Source: a virus
Strand: one strand, 5' to 3'
Virus record (IMG/VR): IMGVR_UViG_3300033149_004812
Coordinates: 1 to 28,805 of that record
Length of the DNA stretch: 28,805 bases
The notes under the pieces: generated by a model
Databases searched by the model: none
What the model saw: only the letters and a program-made list of their open reading frames with translations
What the model was told of the DNA's origin: nothing
Program-made: the position numbers and the translations under genes
In this document: positions 26,660 to 28,805 of the stretch, in pieces
Layout of the letters: each line of letters starts with the position of its first letter
How positions within the stretch are numbered: the stretch's first letter is position 1

Positions 26660-28805
26660 TTGTTCTTACAGCACCAACTGTAAATCCTGTTGAACCAAAT
26701 TCTGAGGTTGTAGGGAATGGTTTAATAGGCCCATTCTTGACTGCAGTATAACCATTTTGAACTTTGATTGCTACTTTAGTGCTTGGAGCACCATAAATAG
26801 CTGTGAAACTTAAACTTCCATCAGCTGTAGCTTCCTCATCAAGGAATGCTCTCATAACATTATTTCCTGCTGTTGCAGTACTTGGGGCAGTACCCACTAA
26901 AGTATAAGTATCATCTCCATTATGTGCTGAGTACTCCAATAAATCATAATTATTATCTGAGTCTCTTTCAATTCTCAAAAATCCTGCAGCAGGAGTATTT
27001 GTGGGAATATTTCCTGTTCCTACATCAACACTTGTTGAAACTCCACTAGTTAATCCTGTATTTAATGTTGCTTCATCAAAATCAGGTTCTGCATCACCAT
27101 TAACATCTGTTGAAGTTCCATCCCAAGGATAAACTGTTACAGTATCTCCTATTTTAAGTGATGTGATTACTCCTTGTTGATTATTAGGTGGTAATTGATT
27201 AACTCCTAGTAAGTTTGGTAAAATATCTCCTACAATTGCATCAGTTGAATCTATTGCAATTCCAAAATTAGTCTGAAAATTTGTACCAGTATAATTTCCT
27301 ATGAATTGATTGTTAATAGTCCTTGTAGCAGGAGTTCCATTAATCAAACAATTAGAATTACTTGTGCTTCCATAAATTTCTGAATCATCAATTGGAGTTG
27401 TTCCAGTTAATACTGAAACATACATATTTCCAGTAGTTCCATCATCATCTAAAGCAATTAAAGTACCAGTTCCTGCAGTTGTATTAGTTCCTACAGTAGC
27501 TAAAGTACCATCACCAGCAGATGTTAATCCAGTCATAGTTTCAGCTGCAGAAGGTAAATCATTACCATTCATATCAAATATTAATGTTCCTGTAGCACCA
27601 CCATCATCTTGGTAAATTAATCTTCCTCTTGAACCTCCTGAAAATGTAACCACTTCTCCAGTTGTAAGATTAGTTGTTTGACCTGTATAAGTCATAACTG
27701 TTCCCCAAACTAAAATTTCATCTTCTGAAAAATTAGCTGATTCTGCATCATAAGGGAAATTTAAATTCATACCATCAAAATAAGTAGCATCTCTACCAAA
27801 TAATGTTTCAGCAGTTCCTCTCCTTCCAACATATTTAGTTCTTTCATAAGTTTCTAATGAATTAGCAGAACCAAAATCAGTACTTAAACCAAAAGGAGTT
27901 GCTCCATTACCATTTCCATAATCAATTAATTGGTAACCTTCAGTAAATACAACAGTATTATAAGGTGCACCAGCAACAGTAGCTTCTGATGTTTGATTAT
28001 TTCCATCTGTTGATGAGAATAAAGCCAAAGCAGTAGTACCTAAACCTAAAGTTGTTCCTCCTATAAAGTAAGAATCTCCAAATTCTGCAAGTTTTCCTTT
28101 AATCCTTTTACCATCAAAATCAACACCATTTTCTCTAGTCTTAATCATAATTCTAACATTTCCTGCAACAGAATCTGGATTATAAGCATTCTTCCAATAA
28201 TCTGTAATAATTGCATCATCTTGAATTAAAATAGGTTGAGTATCTGCATTAGGTGATGTTACTTGAATATCAGCACCTGAATATAAAGTATCTCCACTAT
28301 CTTGACTTACTGAACCACCATACATATGTTGAATAACTTCATCACTATTATTCATATTACCTAATAGATTAATAATTTGATCTGTATCTTTACTTGAAGC
28401 AATAGGATCTACTCTTGATAAATCATCATCACCAGCAATATCTCCATTATCATTTAGATCTTGTAAAAGCCTGTGTTCATCATATGGTTTATAACTTCTA
28501 GGATGAATTATTCCATTAACTGTTCCATCTCCAATAATATCTCCAGTAAAAGTATCATCATCTACAGGTAATCCTTCATCAATATTTGAGATAAATCTAA
28601 CTGATAATTCACCATCAGCTCCAGCATCACTTTCAACTGTGATTACTTCAGCTGTTTGTCCTCCTGAAAATGTTAATATTTCTCCAGCAACTACATTACT
28701 TGTTTGACCATCAAAAAAGAATGAGTGTGTTGTTCCTAATGCTGGTCCAGTCCAAGTAATATCTCCTGATCCTGCAATTGCAACATCTTTTCTAAAATAT
28801 GCAGG
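26649..28805 (-). CDS. Large repeat-containing virion structural protein, incomplete
   Basis: The frame is open from the right edge (28805) through 718 codons to 26649. The only early Met (28355) is internal, not a start: the 150 codons before it are clearly coding (NGIIHPRSYKPYDEHRLLQD ... IASSKDTDQIINLLGN). The protein is rich in Gly, Thr, Asn and Asp with many short beta strands, typical of appendage or whisker proteins. A unit GEILTFSGGQTAEVITVESD ... DDDTFTG, near the left of the visible sequence, recurs as GEVVTFSGGSRGRLIYQDDG ... SAAETMTG later; further weaker copies (TLIALDDDGTTGNMYVSVLTG) follow. The family often adjoins the 149-aa protein in phages. Host surface binding is possible. 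Confidence 0.7.
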   Translation of the reverse strand, partial: PAYFRKDVAIAGSGDITWTGPALGTTHSFFFDGQTSNVVAGEILTFSGGQTAEVITVESDAGADGELSVRFISNIDEGLPVDDDTFTGDIIGDGTVNGIIHPRSYKPYDEHRLLQDLNDNGDIAGDDDLSRVDPIASSKDTDQIINLLGNMNNSDEVIQHMYGGSVSQDSGDTLYSGADIQVTSPNADTQPILIQDDAIITDYWKNAYNPDSVAGNVRIMIKTRENGVDFDGKRIKGKLAEFGDSYFIGGTTLGLGTTALALFSSTDGNNQTSEATVAGAPYNTVVFTEGYQLIDYGNGNGATPFGLSTDFGSANSLETYERTKYVGRRGTAETLFGRDATYFDGMNLNFPYDAESANFSEDEILVWGTVMTYTGQTTNLTTGEVVTFSGGSRGRLIYQDDGGATGTLIFDMNGNDLPSAAETMTGLTSAGDGTLATVGTNTTAGTGTLIALDDDGTTGNMYVSVLTGTTPIDDSEIYGSTSNSNCLINGTPATRTINNQFIGNYTGTNFQTNFGIAIDSTDAIVGDILPNLLGVNQLPPNNQQGVITSLKIGDTVTVYPWDGTSTDVNGDAEPDFDEATLNTGLTSGVSTSVDVGTGNIPTNTPAAGFLRIERDSDNNYDLLEYSAHNGDDTYTLVGTAPSTATAGNNVMRAFLDEEATADGSLSFTAIYGAPSTKVAIKVQNGYTAVKNGPIKPFPTTSEFGSTGFTVGAVRTSDA

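Noticed and set aside
28353-28355. ATG at 28355 as start of the large structural gene
   Set aside because: The same frame is open for 150 further codons to the window edge and reads as coding sequence with a repeat of the downstream domain; the gene starts outside the window.
1-28805. CRISPR arrays, insertion sequences, integrase and att sites
   Set aside because: No regularly spaced direct repeats of suitable length, no transposase or integrase frame and no convincing long terminal or direct repeats were seen.

Overview
This window is one long, visibly AT-rich stretch of a tailed-virus (Caudoviricetes-type) genome in which every convincing gene lies on the minus strand, so transcription runs from position 28805 towards position 1. 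The promoters look archaeal. Operon starts are preceded by a TATA box of the form TTTATAAA or TTTATATATAA, often with an AAATACA or AAATAAC element just upstream, at the spacing archaeal TBP/TFB promoters use; several mRNAs are predicted to be leaderless. I see no bacterial -35/-10 pairs. The host is therefore most likely an archaeon (AT-rich methanogen or DPANN lineages would fit), but no gene fixes the lineage. Stop codons are standard. Large terminase, integrase, DNA polymerase and endolysin are absent, so the genome continues beyond both edges.

Region by region, in transcription order. (1) 28805-10062 is the virion module: a large repeat-containing structural protein (incomplete at the edge), a conserved 149-aa structural protein, a portal fused to a C-terminal zinc-metallopeptidase-like domain, a Mu gpF/SPP1 gp7-type minor head protein, a prohead protease with a coiled-coil scaffold-like tail, the HK97-fold major capsid protein, a probable decoration protein, connector, head closure, gp10-like and tail-terminator proteins, tail tube, a tail assembly chaperone with a likely programmed -1 frameshift, a short tape measure, a distal-tail-like protein, a baseplate hub, two fibre/collar proteins and two small membrane proteins, one with a phospholipase A2-like signature. 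(2) 9603-10061 is a 459-bp non-coding, palindrome-rich region, a candidate origin and transcriptional boundary. (3) 9590-8219 holds two DNA-binding or replication-like proteins. (4) 8163-4518 is an early operon led by a 45-aa gene and a Sak3/DUF1071 single-strand annealing protein, followed by small proteins including a SWIM zinc finger, two winged helices and a DUF2829/Tad2-like protein. (5) 4398-1 carries more very small genes, two candidate non-coding RNAs, a YopX protein and a PD-(D/E)XK nuclease.

The most striking regulatory picture is in regions 4 and 5. Three operons (ATGs at 8163, 3879 and 1814) share a near-identical promoter and 5' leader ending in AAGGTGGTTTAA(C/T), then ATGGAAAA. 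Between them, at 4023-4093, lies a compact candidate RNA with its own well-spaced promoter. Its main hairpin carries 5'-GUUAAACCACC, complementary to the ribosome-binding site of all three leaders, with CACC in the apical loop. I infer a virus-encoded antisense RNA controlling a three-operon regulon. The annealing protein and the nuclease suggest a recombination-type replication module. All functions are read from sequence patterns; no searches were run.
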